From contig JAADCY010000009.1 of the NCBI GenBank assembly GCA_013154205.1, positions 1-7,748 on the forward strand: 7,748 nucleotides of DNA, given 5' to 3'. This DNA is from Thermoproteota archaeon (GTDB lineage Archaea; Thermoproteota; Thermoprotei_A; Sulfolobales; Desulfurococcaceae). Shown here piece by piece: positions 1 through 6,442 of this stretch. Under the pieces are notes generated by a model. The model saw only the letters and a program-made list of their open reading frames with translations, was not told where the DNA came from and did not search any database. Made by a program: the position numbers and the translations under genes. Each line of letters starts with the position of its first letter. The stretch's first letter is position 1.

Positions 1-593
1 CAACTATCCACGCCGAGACTCTTGATTACGCTATTAAGAGGCTGACGAGCCCGCCGATGAATATCCCGCCAACATATATGAAGCTTATGAATATATTCAT
101 ACATCTACGCCGTGTAATCACACGTATAGAGAAAGGAGTAGTCAAAGTACAGAGAAGAGTTACCGTAGTACAGGAGGTAGAAGACTTCAATCGCTACATA
201 ACGGTCGCACAATGGGATCCCAAGGAAGACGCTTTTAGGATCGACCTAGAGAAGAGTATTCATCTTAGAGATATAGCCATGAAGCGTGGACTAGACCTAG
301 AAGACATAATCGACGAGATCTACAGGAAAGCCACCATACTCAACTGGATGCTCTACAAGGGTGTCACCAACGTATGGGATGTATCAAGAATAATCTTCAA
401 CTACTACTACGACCCGGCAGCAGTCTACAAGCGCGCAGTAGAAGAACTAAAAGAGACAGGAACCGAGGTAGAAGTATTATCAATGGCTCCGGAGACGGAG
501 GCCGCGGAAACAGCAGAGCTAGTCTCGGGAACGAAGGAGGTCGGAGAAGCTACAAAAGAACTATTCGAGAGAACAAGAGAACTCGGAATGTAG
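1..593 (+). CDS. Type II/IV secretion-system ATPase (VirB11/GspE/ArlI family), C-terminal part, 5' end outside window
   Basis: The reading frame is open from the first base (codons in phase with position 3) to a TAG at 591-593, so this is the 3' end of a longer gene; the ATG at 57 is internal and should not be taken as the start. The visible part is about 196 residues. It opens with TIHAET (the family's His box, usually preceded by Ser), then RLTSPP and INIPPTYMKLMNI, a pattern typical of the last part of the RecA-like domain in archaeal GspE/TadA/ArlI hexameric ATPases, which power pilus, archaellum or secretion machines at the cytoplasmic membrane. The following region (W-D-P, then ILNWMLYKGV and an F-N-Y-Y-Y-D-P stretch) matches the helical C-terminal part of the family. 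The last 50 or so residues form a Glu-rich charged tail (APETEAAETAEL). Walker A and B lie outside the window. The usual membrane partner (TadC/GspF/ArlJ) does not follow: the next gene is convergent. Subfamily is not resolved. Confidence 0.87.
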   Translation, partial: TIHAETLDYAIKRLTSPPMNIPPTYMKLMNIFIHLRRVITRIEKGVVKVQRRVTVVQEVEDFNRYITVAQWDPKEDAFRIDLEKSIHLRDIAMKRGLDLEDIIDEIYRKATILNWMLYKGVTNVWDVSRIIFNYYYDPAAVYKRAVEELKETGTEVEVLSMAPETEAAETAELVSGTKEVGEATKELFERTRELGM

Positions 594-730
594 CTGCCGC
601 TCTTATCACATCTCTATTATTTTCAACAAGTCTTTCTATATAGAAGGAAGTATATTCTTAAGAGATACATAATCAGTAAATCCATATTTTATAAACACTA
701 CGGATCTGGGGAATAGTATCTCCGGCATCC
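594..730. other. Convergent intergenic spacer with a 12-bp palindrome and a TATA-like box
   Basis: This 137-base gap separates the ends of two convergent genes. A T-rich stretch at 616-623 (ATTATTTT) could end plus-strand transcription. A perfect 12-bp palindrome, TTCTATATAGAA, lies at 634-645; it is AT-rich and would make only a weak hairpin. A TTTTATAAA box at 687-695 looks like an archaeal TATA element and points at no annotated gene. No coding region with family-like features was seen here. Confidence 0.4.
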
Positions 731-1603
731 TTATCTTAGGAATATCGTTGTTGACGACTCGTAGATATCTATCTTGAACTCGTCAACGTCGTCTCCGTGA
801 TTTATGCATCTAGTCTCTTTAGCGACTGCGCGGCGGCCGAATAAGTCCGCGAAGAATCTCTCCAGTATTCCTCTCGTTATGTATCCTGTGAAATCAATTA
901 TATGTAGATCGCGGGCGGCCATGCACTCCATATTGTTCTTTATTCTGATCGTGTATCTCATCATTGGTGTGACTTCGATTATATCCATAGAGCCGAATCC
1001 CAGTGATTCATAGATGTCTTTCAACAGGTTCAAGGCTACCTTGTATTCTTCGATGCCCTCGCCGACCTCCATTTCTATTCTTGATATGCATTCGTAGAGT
1101 TGTTTCCCTATTCCATGACCTATTGTTCTTAGAGCGTTCCTCGTCCCTAGATCGGCATAGCCTCCCTGCTTGATAAACACATCTATAATGCTACGTATCA
1201 TGTTACGTGTAACGATGACCGCGGGCTGATCGATTAGTTTTATCGAATTATATTTTATAAATAGGAAGCCCGTCTGGGGCAGAAACTTTCTTACCCCAAG
1301 AACAATATCTAGTTTTCTAAGCTGTTTCTCCACTTCTTCGAGGCAGGCCTCATCACAGTTACGCATAAGAATGGATACAAATCCTTCTCCACCACTAGGT
1401 ATGTCGGGGACGTTCACCTTAGCTATATCGACTCCTCGTTCAGCCAGTACATCTAGGATTTTTGCAAGGACTCCTGGCTGATCCTTTACACGTAGGACTA
1501 TAGCTGAGTACGAGTATTTTCCCAGCTCATATATGGTGTCAATATATAGATCAGGCATTTTGCCAGCCGGTTTTTCTCTGACACGTACAAACCTTAGTAT
1601 CAA
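731..1603 (-). CDS. ACT-V4R domain protein, probable small-molecule-sensing regulator
   Basis: This 290-residue protein joins two ligand-binding domains. Residues about 31-105 form an ACT domain (VKDQPGVLAKILDVLAERGVDI, here split as VKDQPGVLAK and LAERGVDIAKVNV), the fold that binds amino acids in regulatory proteins. Residues about 125-282 look like a V4R (4-vinyl reductase) domain, which binds small hydrophobic or aromatic molecules in regulators such as XylR/DmpR: IGHGIGKQLYE at 161-171, an F-T-G-Y patch at 238-241 and E263-x2-C266-x7-D274 near the end. In the aromatic-sensing V4R proteins the last position of this zinc pattern is normally Cys; here it is Asp. No DNA-binding domain is obvious, so it may act through a partner or by binding metabolites. 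The start is TTG at 1603, chosen because GGTGG lies 7 bases upstream; an ATG at 1558 (residue 16) is the alternative and would keep both domains. The natural ligand cannot be read from sequence. Confidence 0.82.
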   Translation of the reverse strand: MILRFVRVREKPAGKMPDLYIDTIYELGKYSYSAIVLRVKDQPGVLAKILDVLAERGVDIAKVNVPDIPSGGEGFVSILMRNCDEACLEEVEKQLRKLDIVLGVRKFLPQTGFLFIKYNSIKLIDQPAVIVTRNMIRSIIDVFIKQGGYADLGTRNALRTIGHGIGKQLYECISRIEMEVGEGIEEYKVALNLLKDIYESLGFGSMDIIEVTPMMRYTIRIKNNMECMAARDLHIIDFTGYITRGILERFFADLFGRRAVAKETRCINHGDDVDEFKIDIYESSTTIFLR

Positions 1604-1610
1604 CCGGGAT

Positions 1611-1615
1611 CCACC
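1611..1615 (-). promoter_or_regulatory. Ribosome-binding site GGTGG supporting the TTG start of the ACT-V4R gene
   Basis: On the minus strand GGTGG stands 7 bases before TTG at 1603. The alternative ATG at 1558 has no comparable site before it, so the site favours the TTG. Confidence 0.5.
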
Positions 1616-1688
1616 ATTTCGCTCATTATGTTATCGTAAATTATCAAAACTTCTAACCACTATTAATTACATAATGTATCTATTGTGG

Positions 1689-1708
1689 CTATCAAATATA
1701 AATGATAG
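1689..1708 (-). promoter_or_regulatory. Operator-like inverted repeat CTATCA-N8-TGATAG centred on a TATA-like box
   Basis: The arms CTATCA (1689-1694) and TGATAG (1703-1708) are perfect inverted copies with 8 bases between them. Read on the minus strand, the spacer is TTTATATT, a good archaeal TATA-box candidate for the ACT-V4R gene. It would place the transcription start near 1672 and leave a leader of about 70 bases. A dyad framing the TATA box is what a repressor that blocks TBP binding would use. The promoter and the protein that binds are inferred; the repeat itself is directly visible. Confidence 0.45.
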
Positions 1709-1757
1709 TCAAATACTAAACAAGGTGTGTAAGACCGAAATTTAAATATTTGACTAT
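1705..1757. repeat. Perfect 11-bp inverted repeat, 31-base spacer
   Basis: ATAGTCAAATA at 1705-1715 is matched exactly by its reverse complement TATTTGACTAT at 1747-1757. The core TCAAATA also occurs as a direct copy at 1692-1698, giving three copies within 70 bases. The repeat lies just beyond the stop of the DUF2226-like gene and upstream of the ACT-V4R gene, so it may be a regulator-binding site or, less likely because of its AT content and long loop, a 3'-end hairpin. Confidence 0.6.
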
Positions 1758-1769
1758 ACACGATGAGCC

Positions 1770-2573
1770 CTACTTCTTCTTCTCAATAACATATACTTCG
1801 CACGGAGTATCGAGGTCTAGCATTGTAAGAAGTATATCAGCGTCGTTCTCAACGGCTTTCTTAAGATCTTCTGTTCTGCACTTCGTGAATAAACCCTTCT
1901 TCTTAACATAGATCTTGATCTTCAGAACCCCTCTGCTTATCTCGATCTTGAGGTCAAGGAATTTGCACCCGTAATAACCAGCGAGATCGGCTACATCCTC
2001 CCTCATCTTGTCCATGAACTCCTTTATCCGCTTAGTGAACTCCAGGATGATAGGCTCTCCTTCCTTCTCCTCTTTCCGTACAGGCCTTACTTCAGGAACA
2101 GCCTTTACTTCAATTGGCCCCCCATGTTTCCTGGGCGCTTTCTGAATGACATGAGGCTTTATACTGGCCTCCCTCGTCCTATCCTCCGAGACCATTGGCT
2201 GTACTTCGTATAGCTTAAAGGTTATTGGAGATATCTTGGACGCTGCTATGAGTGTTGCGAGAGGCTTTAATCCAACCTGCCTAGTACCCTTGCTGGTGTC
2301 AACCATTGCCGAAGAAACTATTTTCCCATGACTCAGATAGATTATAAACCGTTTACCGTCAAGATTAGTAGTGAGAAGAACTTCTTTATCCTCAGCCAAC
2401 TTGGGCAGGTTCTTGAAATCTTCGAATCCTAGCTTGATCTTCTTTATGAACTTGCTCCTCAGAAGCAGTTGTGCCTCAAACGTTATATCGGAGAGGACGT
2501 TGAGTTTATCTGTCTCAATAGGCATGCTCGCAATGATCTCATAGATCTCCTTCTCCTCGGCATTCTCGGCCAA
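1770..2573 (-). CDS. DUF2226-like archaeal two-domain protein
   Basis: This 267-residue soluble protein has no signal peptide or membrane helix. Residues about 30-125 form an alpha/beta domain with the pattern LLTTNLDGKRFIIYLSHGKI shortened here to its hallmark: a strand, Gly, a second strand ending in HGKIVSSAMV, then a helix (KPLATLIAAS). This 'element used to store or display a signal' pattern resembles the N-terminal part of archaeal DUF2226 and DUF4388-like proteins. A charged Pro/Lys/Glu linker (about 128-175) leads to a C-terminal domain (about 176-267) with a long helix, two strands (FLDLKIEI, LKIKIYVKKKGLF) and a final helix-strand unit. The function is unknown. The start is TTG at 2573, set by a strong GGGGAGG 7 bases upstream. 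It follows the eight-helix membrane protein after 72 bases and could be a partner of the KaiC-like module; that link is inferred from position only. Confidence 0.75.
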   Translation of the reverse strand: MAENAEEKEIYEIIASMPIETDKLNVLSDITFEAQLLLRSKFIKKIKLGFEDFKNLPKLAEDKEVLLTTNLDGKRFIIYLSHGKIVSSAMVDTSKGTRQVGLKPLATLIAASKISPITFKLYEVQPMVSEDRTREASIKPHVIQKAPRKHGGPIEVKAVPEVRPVRKEEKEGEPIILEFTKRIKEFMDKMREDVADLAGYYGCKFLDLKIEISRGVLKIKIYVKKKGLFTKCRTEDLKKAVENDADILLTMLDLDTPCEVYVIEKKK

Positions 2574-2580
2574 CGATTAT

Positions 2581-2587
2581 CCTCCCC
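2581..2587 (-). promoter_or_regulatory. Strong ribosome-binding site GGGGAGG before a TTG start
   Basis: GGGGAGG on the minus strand sits 7 bases before the TTG at 2573. This fixes the start of the DUF2226-like protein despite the rare codon. Confidence 0.75.
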
Positions 2588-2622
2588 TACAAAATCCGGG
2601 CCAAAAACATGGATAGAGTACA

Positions 2623-2630
2623 ACTATAAG
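2623..2630 (-). promoter_or_regulatory. Possible TATA box for the DUF2226-like gene
   Basis: CTTATAGT on the minus strand lies about 50 bases before the TTG start, so transcription would begin around 2600 and leave a short leader holding the ribosome-binding site. The match is weak, and read-through from the upstream membrane-protein gene is equally possible. Confidence 0.25.
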
Positions 2631-2645
2631 ATGTTAAACGCGGTC

Positions 2646-4181
2646 TTAGATTAATAATCTTGTTACATCCACTACGTTATTCGCTATGTTCTTGAAGACA
2701 TTTATGTATTGTTCATGAGGCCTATACTTTGGAGTAATTATTATCATTGCATCAACATTAGGTCTTAGCAGTGATAAGAGCGACCTGACAAGCGAGTAAA
2801 CAGTTGTGAAACTAGATATGTTTATCAGATCCGATAGATCCTCTATGATAAGGAGAACTCCCCGGGATTTCCTAATAATGCTCATAATGGAGCGTATGAG
2901 ATATATTCTCTCGAACGTGATGCTCCTCTCGTGCACTTTTAGGTTGAAATAATGCTTAGGGGGACGAGGCAGTGTCTCGGCTGTTGGATACGCTATATTG
3001 AAAATATATGCTTCCGGAGGCCCAACGACTTTTTCAAAGTCTTCTCCTAAACTTGTTATCTCTTCTTTCACCTCATCGAATGTCTCATTGAAATTGAAGA
3101 GAAGCATTGTTCTTAGAAGACTATATGGCTTAGAAATGTAGATCACGGTGTTTATCGGGAATCCAGCAAACCATATTGATCTGAGAATATCGTTGAAAGC
3201 ATGTGATACCTTGGATATACTATCCATAACGGGTATATCATGTATGATCATGTATATGGGGAGCATACCTGCTTCTTTAGCGATCCTTGGAACCTTTGAT
3301 ACAATTATTAGTCCGACAAGGTCGTCCAGAGAATATTTTAGGTAAACAAGTATGAACATGGCAGCAACTGTCTCGACGAGAAACGATACGGCATAGGGAT
3401 CTATGATCTCATACATTTTCCTAGTACTCGCTGTCGCTACCCCGTAGAAGATAAGTATGGCGAGCATGTTTATGATCGTGAACATCCTGTAGAGTGATGC
3501 GAATCTCAGCCCACGGTAAGGATCATTCGTGATCTTATATCTTATCGATATAATGCCCGACATAACGAGGAAGAATATTGTTAGAACAACGATAAACACT
3601 ATATAGTCATAGCTGACACCGCCCGTAAAGAACCTTAGAGATATGAAGAGAGCAAGAACTAATATGATTCCTAGAACAGTGAAACCTCTAAGAAGCCCCA
3701 CGTTTCTGAACTTGTAGGAGAGGAAGCCAGAAGTCTCCTCTTCTTTTGTACCATAAGTTGAGGCTACAAGATACGATATTCTTGATAATATAGACGCATA
3801 GTGTAGCTGGATTATTATTGCTGTTATGGTTATATATGCGTCTATAACATAGGATAGATTCTCTTTAATCGGATAGATCAATGGTATAATGATCGTTATG
3901 ATATAGATGAATGTTAATTTGCCGAGAGAAATTATGTCGCAGGAAACCTCTGTGTCGAGTACTGTCTTAGCATAGTTGTAGACGCGTAGGAATAACGTGA
4001 TGAAAAACATATAAACAATCATTGATACAAGTAGAAAAACAGGGGAAACACTGATCGCAGTACCAGACCCTGATAGGACAAAGAGAACAGCAGCTAGAAT
4101 AATTAATATGAACAGAAATAATGGTATGAAAAGCACATGCCTGATAGACCTACGTATACAGGATGAAAACCTGCTGTTCAA
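2646..4181 (-). CDS. Eight-helix membrane protein with degenerate KaiC/DUF835-like cytoplasmic domain
   Basis: This 511-residue protein has an Arg-rich N-terminus (residues 4-14) followed by about eight hydrophobic helices at roughly 15-37, 46-66, 85-104, 111-133, 163-184, 191-213, 229-251 and 261-283, so both ends should be cytoplasmic. Residues about 290-511 look like a RecA-type alpha/beta domain: strands TVIYIS (345-350), AYIFNI (391-396), GVLLIIED (441-448), AMIIIT and NVVDVT in the same order as in the neighbouring KaiC-like ATPase. The third strand ends in E447-D448, like a Walker B, but no GxxxxGK[ST] Walker A exists, so ATP hydrolysis is not expected. This arrangement resembles archaeal DUF835 proteins. 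Translation starts at TTG (4181), directly preceded by an in-frame TAA; a GTG at 4136 is the other option. An AGGG inside the end of the KaiC-like gene may serve as ribosome-binding site. The 5-base gap to that gene implies co-transcription. A role as membrane sensor or anchor is inferred. Confidence 0.78.
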   Translation of the reverse strand: MNSRFSSCIRRSIRHVLFIPLFLFILIILAAVLFVLSGSGTAISVSPVFLLVSMIVYMFFITLFLRVYNYAKTVLDTEVSCDIISLGKLTFIYIITIIIPLIYPIKENLSYVIDAYITITAIIIQLHYASILSRISYLVASTYGTKEEETSGFLSYKFRNVGLLRGFTVLGIILVLALFISLRFFTGGVSYDYIVFIVVLTIFFLVMSGIISIRYKITNDPYRGLRFASLYRMFTIINMLAILIFYGVATASTRKMYEIIDPYAVSFLVETVAAMFILVYLKYSLDDLVGLIIVSKVPRIAKEAGMLPIYMIIHDIPVMDSISKVSHAFNDILRSIWFAGFPINTVIYISKPYSLLRTMLLFNFNETFDEVKEEITSLGEDFEKVVGPPEAYIFNIAYPTAETLPRPPKHYFNLKVHERSITFERIYLIRSIMSIIRKSRGVLLIIEDLSDLINISSFTTVYSLVRSLLSLLRPNVDAMIIITPKYRPHEQYINVFKNIANNVVDVTRLLI

Positions 4182-4186
4182 TTAGG

Positions 4187-4927
4187 TTATCCCTGTCTGA
4201 ATGGGCTGAAGTGCTCCGTCTCTATTGTACCAATTATTTCGACACCAGTCTCTGGCGATATCACAGCTATGTATGACCGCCTATCCACTCTGCTAACCCT
4301 GCTTTTCACAGGTATTAATCTTACATCAAGCTTTGGGGCCCCTGCATAGATCCATACATAGTCCATTACTATCAAGACATCGCACATGAACTCCTCGTTC
4401 GGTGGATTAACTATTTCGCTGTAGAGTGGGAGCTCAGCGATCATAATCCCCATTATCTTCTGGCTATAGATCTTATCATTGATATATGATAGGATCGTGC
4501 GTACCTCGTCTCTCTTAAGATACATCGTCAGACTAGTAACTGTATCAAATATGATGTTCTTAACCCCGCTCTCCTGGGCAATGTTGAACGCATCATCGAT
4601 TAGGCTTATCACCATATCTTTACTGAGCCCATAAGTCGGTATTGCTTCGAACAACATGAGCATCTTATTATCGATAAGTTCCTCGAGCTTATTGAATGCA
4701 GGGAAGTTCTTATATCTCATGATAACGGATTCTTTCTTCTCGGTCAAGGATACATACATTCCTTTTTCTCCTTGAAGGGCTCGGTTATACAGGATCTGTA
4801 GAGCCAATGTGGTCTTACCGGTACCAGGATGGCCTATGATATAAGTTATACCCGGTCTTGGCAGGCCACCTTCGACGATATCATCAAATCCTTTGACTCC
4901 TGTAGGTATTTTTTCAATCACACTCAT
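4187..4927 (-). CDS. Single-domain KaiC-like RecA-superfamily ATPase
   Basis: This 246-residue soluble protein is one complete KaiC/RadA-type ATPase domain. The N-terminus carries the family's IPTGVKGFDDIVEGGLPRPG signature, followed by Walker A GHPGTGKTT (32-40; K38, T39) and Walker B IIFD ending at D128. The strand after the P-loop gives MYVSLTE (57-63), where E63 sits at the place of the first catalytic Glu of KaiC; the second Glu is replaced by Lys64. Near the C-terminus, PVKSRVSR (207-213) matches the K-x-R element that contacts ATP across the hexamer interface in KaiC. Only one domain is present, unlike the two of cyanobacterial KaiC, and there is no recognisable circadian phosphosite region. 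Archaeal KaiC-like proteins of this size are thought to be signalling ATPases. The ATG start is well supported by AGGAGGG 6 bases upstream. It lies between two membrane proteins with dead copies of the same fold and is likely their soluble partner. Confidence 0.92.
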   Translation of the reverse strand: MSVIEKIPTGVKGFDDIVEGGLPRPGITYIIGHPGTGKTTLALQILYNRALQGEKGMYVSLTEKKESVIMRYKNFPAFNKLEELIDNKMLMLFEAIPTYGLSKDMVISLIDDAFNIAQESGVKNIIFDTVTSLTMYLKRDEVRTILSYINDKIYSQKIMGIMIAELPLYSEIVNPPNEEFMCDVLIVMDYVWIYAGAPKLDVRLIPVKSRVSRVDRRSYIAVISPETGVEIIGTIETEHFSPFRQG

Positions 4928-4984
4928 ACTAATCCCTCCTTACCTCCCATAAGCAAATTGCCTGACATAGTATTATTTCGCGCT
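4928..4984 (-). promoter_or_regulatory. Candidate promoter and tandem ribosome-binding sites for the KaiC-like operon
   Basis: The 180-base gap upstream of the KaiC-like gene holds GCGCGAAATAATA (minus strand, 4983-4971), which resembles a BRE plus TATA element about 47 bases before the ATG and predicts a leader of about 20 bases. AGGAGGG at 4940-4934 is the ribosome-binding site proper; a second GGGAGG lies at 4948-4943. The rest of the gap (4985-5107) is AT-rich with no gene that can be supported. Confidence 0.4.
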
Positions 4985-5107
4985 ATCTACATAACTAGTA
5001 TGTATCTGAGACTAAATATTGATTTATTCCATAAAATCAAATGGCAACCGTATCCGATAAATGTTTTCATACATTATAACAGTTTGAAATATACATTGAA
5101 TAGTTTT

Positions 5108-6442
5108 TTATCGTTTAGACAATGTATATCTATCATGAACAATTAATGATAAAAGCTCTGATATCTCTCTCGGAACATTATATGGTACAAGAAACTCAAT
5201 AAATACACGTGAAAATCTACCTGTACAAAAACAATCCAATACACTCCTAATGAATCTATAAATTATGACCGTATCTGATTTTTCGACCAGACTCCCTCTG
5301 CCAGCGAGACAAAATATCAGTCTTAATGTAGGAGCAGATAGTCTAACATCCCTTATTATATGGCTTATCTGCATGAACTGTGGAGAGCTGATATAGAACA
5401 TTTTCCTATTGCTGGATATCGGGAGTTTCTGGAGAGCAACCATTTGGCTTCTAAGATAAATAATCACGGCTGTATTGTTATTCTTTATCGTCTTAATGAA
5501 ACGCACACATTCCGATTTCAGATCATGAGGGACTATAACGATCACATCGTTCAACGGATTCTTAAATACGTGCTTGATATAGTTTTCTAGCTCCTTGCTA
5601 GTTCTATAGTACATGGCCGTTATGAATGGCTGTCGCCTATTAAATGTCAGTAAAATATTTCTTAGATCCATTTTCTGCTCTGGTGAGAGTATCACACCTG
5701 TATACATCATGTATGATATCGTCAACGAGTACATTATGATCTTAATCATAACTATCAAGACTAAACAGTTCAGGATAGAATCTATTGTGACATGATCTGT
5801 TGCGACACTAAATATCCTTACAGCTTGAAATCCTATTACCAAATATGTGTTGAGCAGCATCATGAAGATCAAGTATGTTGTATCAGCGAAGAAATCCAGT
5901 CTCTTGATCTTCTCCCAGAAACTACTTATGAGACCATATATGTCGCCGTAGAGCCTCGTTATTAGTTTTTTAAGGTCTAGCTCGGACACTATTTTTCTTC
6001 CGAGAACATATAGTAGGATCGTCTCGCCGAGTATGAATAGAATATCCATTATCATGAAAATATATTCATAACTACTAGATATGCTCGTTAATAAATCCGT
6101 TAATAGATCCACTGAGAGTAGTATGCTTAATGCGATGAGGATGTAGCCGACATTGATGTATATTGATTCGGAGAAGAGTTTGATCCTTGATAGCGTATTA
6201 CTTAGATCATATATCTCTGTTATAGCAATATATATGAATATAATTAGGACGAAATACGTGCTGAATTTTATGAGTAGATTTGGATATGAGAAATATGTTT
6301 GCCAGAACATATATGCGGACATTGCTATTGAAACGATGAATGCGAGATATATGAATAGTGATAATATAATTACTTCTTTCTCCGAGCGGATGTCTTCGTT
6401 GTTCTCATTATTATTGTTATTACTGTTGTTTCCGGAAATCAT
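5108..6442 (-). CDS. Six-helix membrane protein with degenerate KaiC/DUF835-like cytoplasmic domain
   Basis: This 444-residue protein begins with an Asn-rich polar stretch (residues 5-15, ten of eleven Asn, Ser or Glu with a run of five Asn) and then about six hydrophobic helices near 24-46, 56-78, 94-114, 125-147, 188-208 and 221-247; Lys/Arg after helices 2 and 4 place both ends in the cytoplasm. Between helices 4 and 5 lies an amphipathic cytoplasmic stretch (149-186). Residues about 255-444 show alternating strands and helices, with strands VIVIVP (300-305), AVIIYL (325-330), KMFYIS (347-352), LRLIFCLAG (373-381) and VFIEFLVP (413-420), in the same order as in KaiC-like domains, but no Walker A. 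It therefore appears to be a catalytically dead KaiC/DUF835-like domain; the homology is inferred from strand order. The ATG start lies inside the last codons of NreA (23-base overlap), with only a distant AGAGG, so translation is probably coupled to NreA. The coding sequence is markedly AT-richer than NreA. Sensor or anchor function is inferred. Confidence 0.74.
   Translation of the reverse strand: MISGNNSNNNNNENNEDIRSEKEVIILSLFIYLAFIVSIAMSAYMFWQTYFSYPNLLIKFSTYFVLIIFIYIAITEIYDLSNTLSRIKLFSESIYINVGYILIALSILLSVDLLTDLLTSISSSYEYIFMIMDILFILGETILLYVLGRKIVSELDLKKLITRLYGDIYGLISSFWEKIKRLDFFADTTYLIFMMLLNTYLVIGFQAVRIFSVATDHVTIDSILNCLVLIVMIKIIMYSLTISYMMYTGVILSPEQKMDLRNILLTFNRRQPFITAMYYRTSKELENYIKHVFKNPLNDVIVIVPHDLKSECVRFIKTIKNNNTAVIIYLRSQMVALQKLPISSNRKMFYISSPQFMQISHIIRDVRLSAPTLRLIFCLAGRGSLVEKSDTVIIYRFIRSVLDCFCTGRFSRVFIEFLVPYNVPREISELLSLIVHDRYTLSKR
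6398..6430 (-). repeat. Asn-codon (AAT/AAC) trinucleotide tract
   Basis: Residues 5-15 of the six-helix membrane protein are encoded by mostly AAT and AAC codons, giving a low-complexity tract that starts just inside the NreA overlap. Length changes by slippage would stay in frame and alter only the polar N-terminal tail. Confidence 0.5.

Noticed and set aside
374..643. 89-codon open frame overlapping the secretion ATPase
   Set aside because: It is out of frame with a clear family match and its protein is Arg/Ser/Gly-rich low-complexity; a shadow of the real gene.
634..645. TTCTATATAGAA palindrome as an intrinsic terminator
   Set aside because: The stem is almost all A-T pairs with no loop and is not followed by a T-run; archaeal terminators rely mainly on T-runs.
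1600..1617. Five-codon minus-strand mini-ORF (ATG GTG GAT CCC GGT TGA) whose stop overlaps the TTG start of the ACT-V4R gene
   Set aside because: It has no ribosome-binding site of its own and its body is the ribosome-binding site of the main gene; a chance overlap is the simpler explanation.
4926..4950. Seven-codon minus-strand mini-ORF ending at the ATG of the KaiC-like gene
   Set aside because: It consists of the two purine-rich ribosome-binding sites, has none upstream and codes for nothing recognisable.
4829..5146. 105-codon plus-strand open frame across the gap upstream of the KaiC-like gene
   Set aside because: It runs antisense to the start of the KaiC-like gene and into the end of the membrane gene, has no family-like pattern and no ribosome-binding site.
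6398..6430. Asn-codon tract as a phase-variation switch
   Set aside because: The unit is three bases, so slippage cannot shift the frame, and the copies are mixed AAT/AAC/AGT/GAG rather than a pure repeat.
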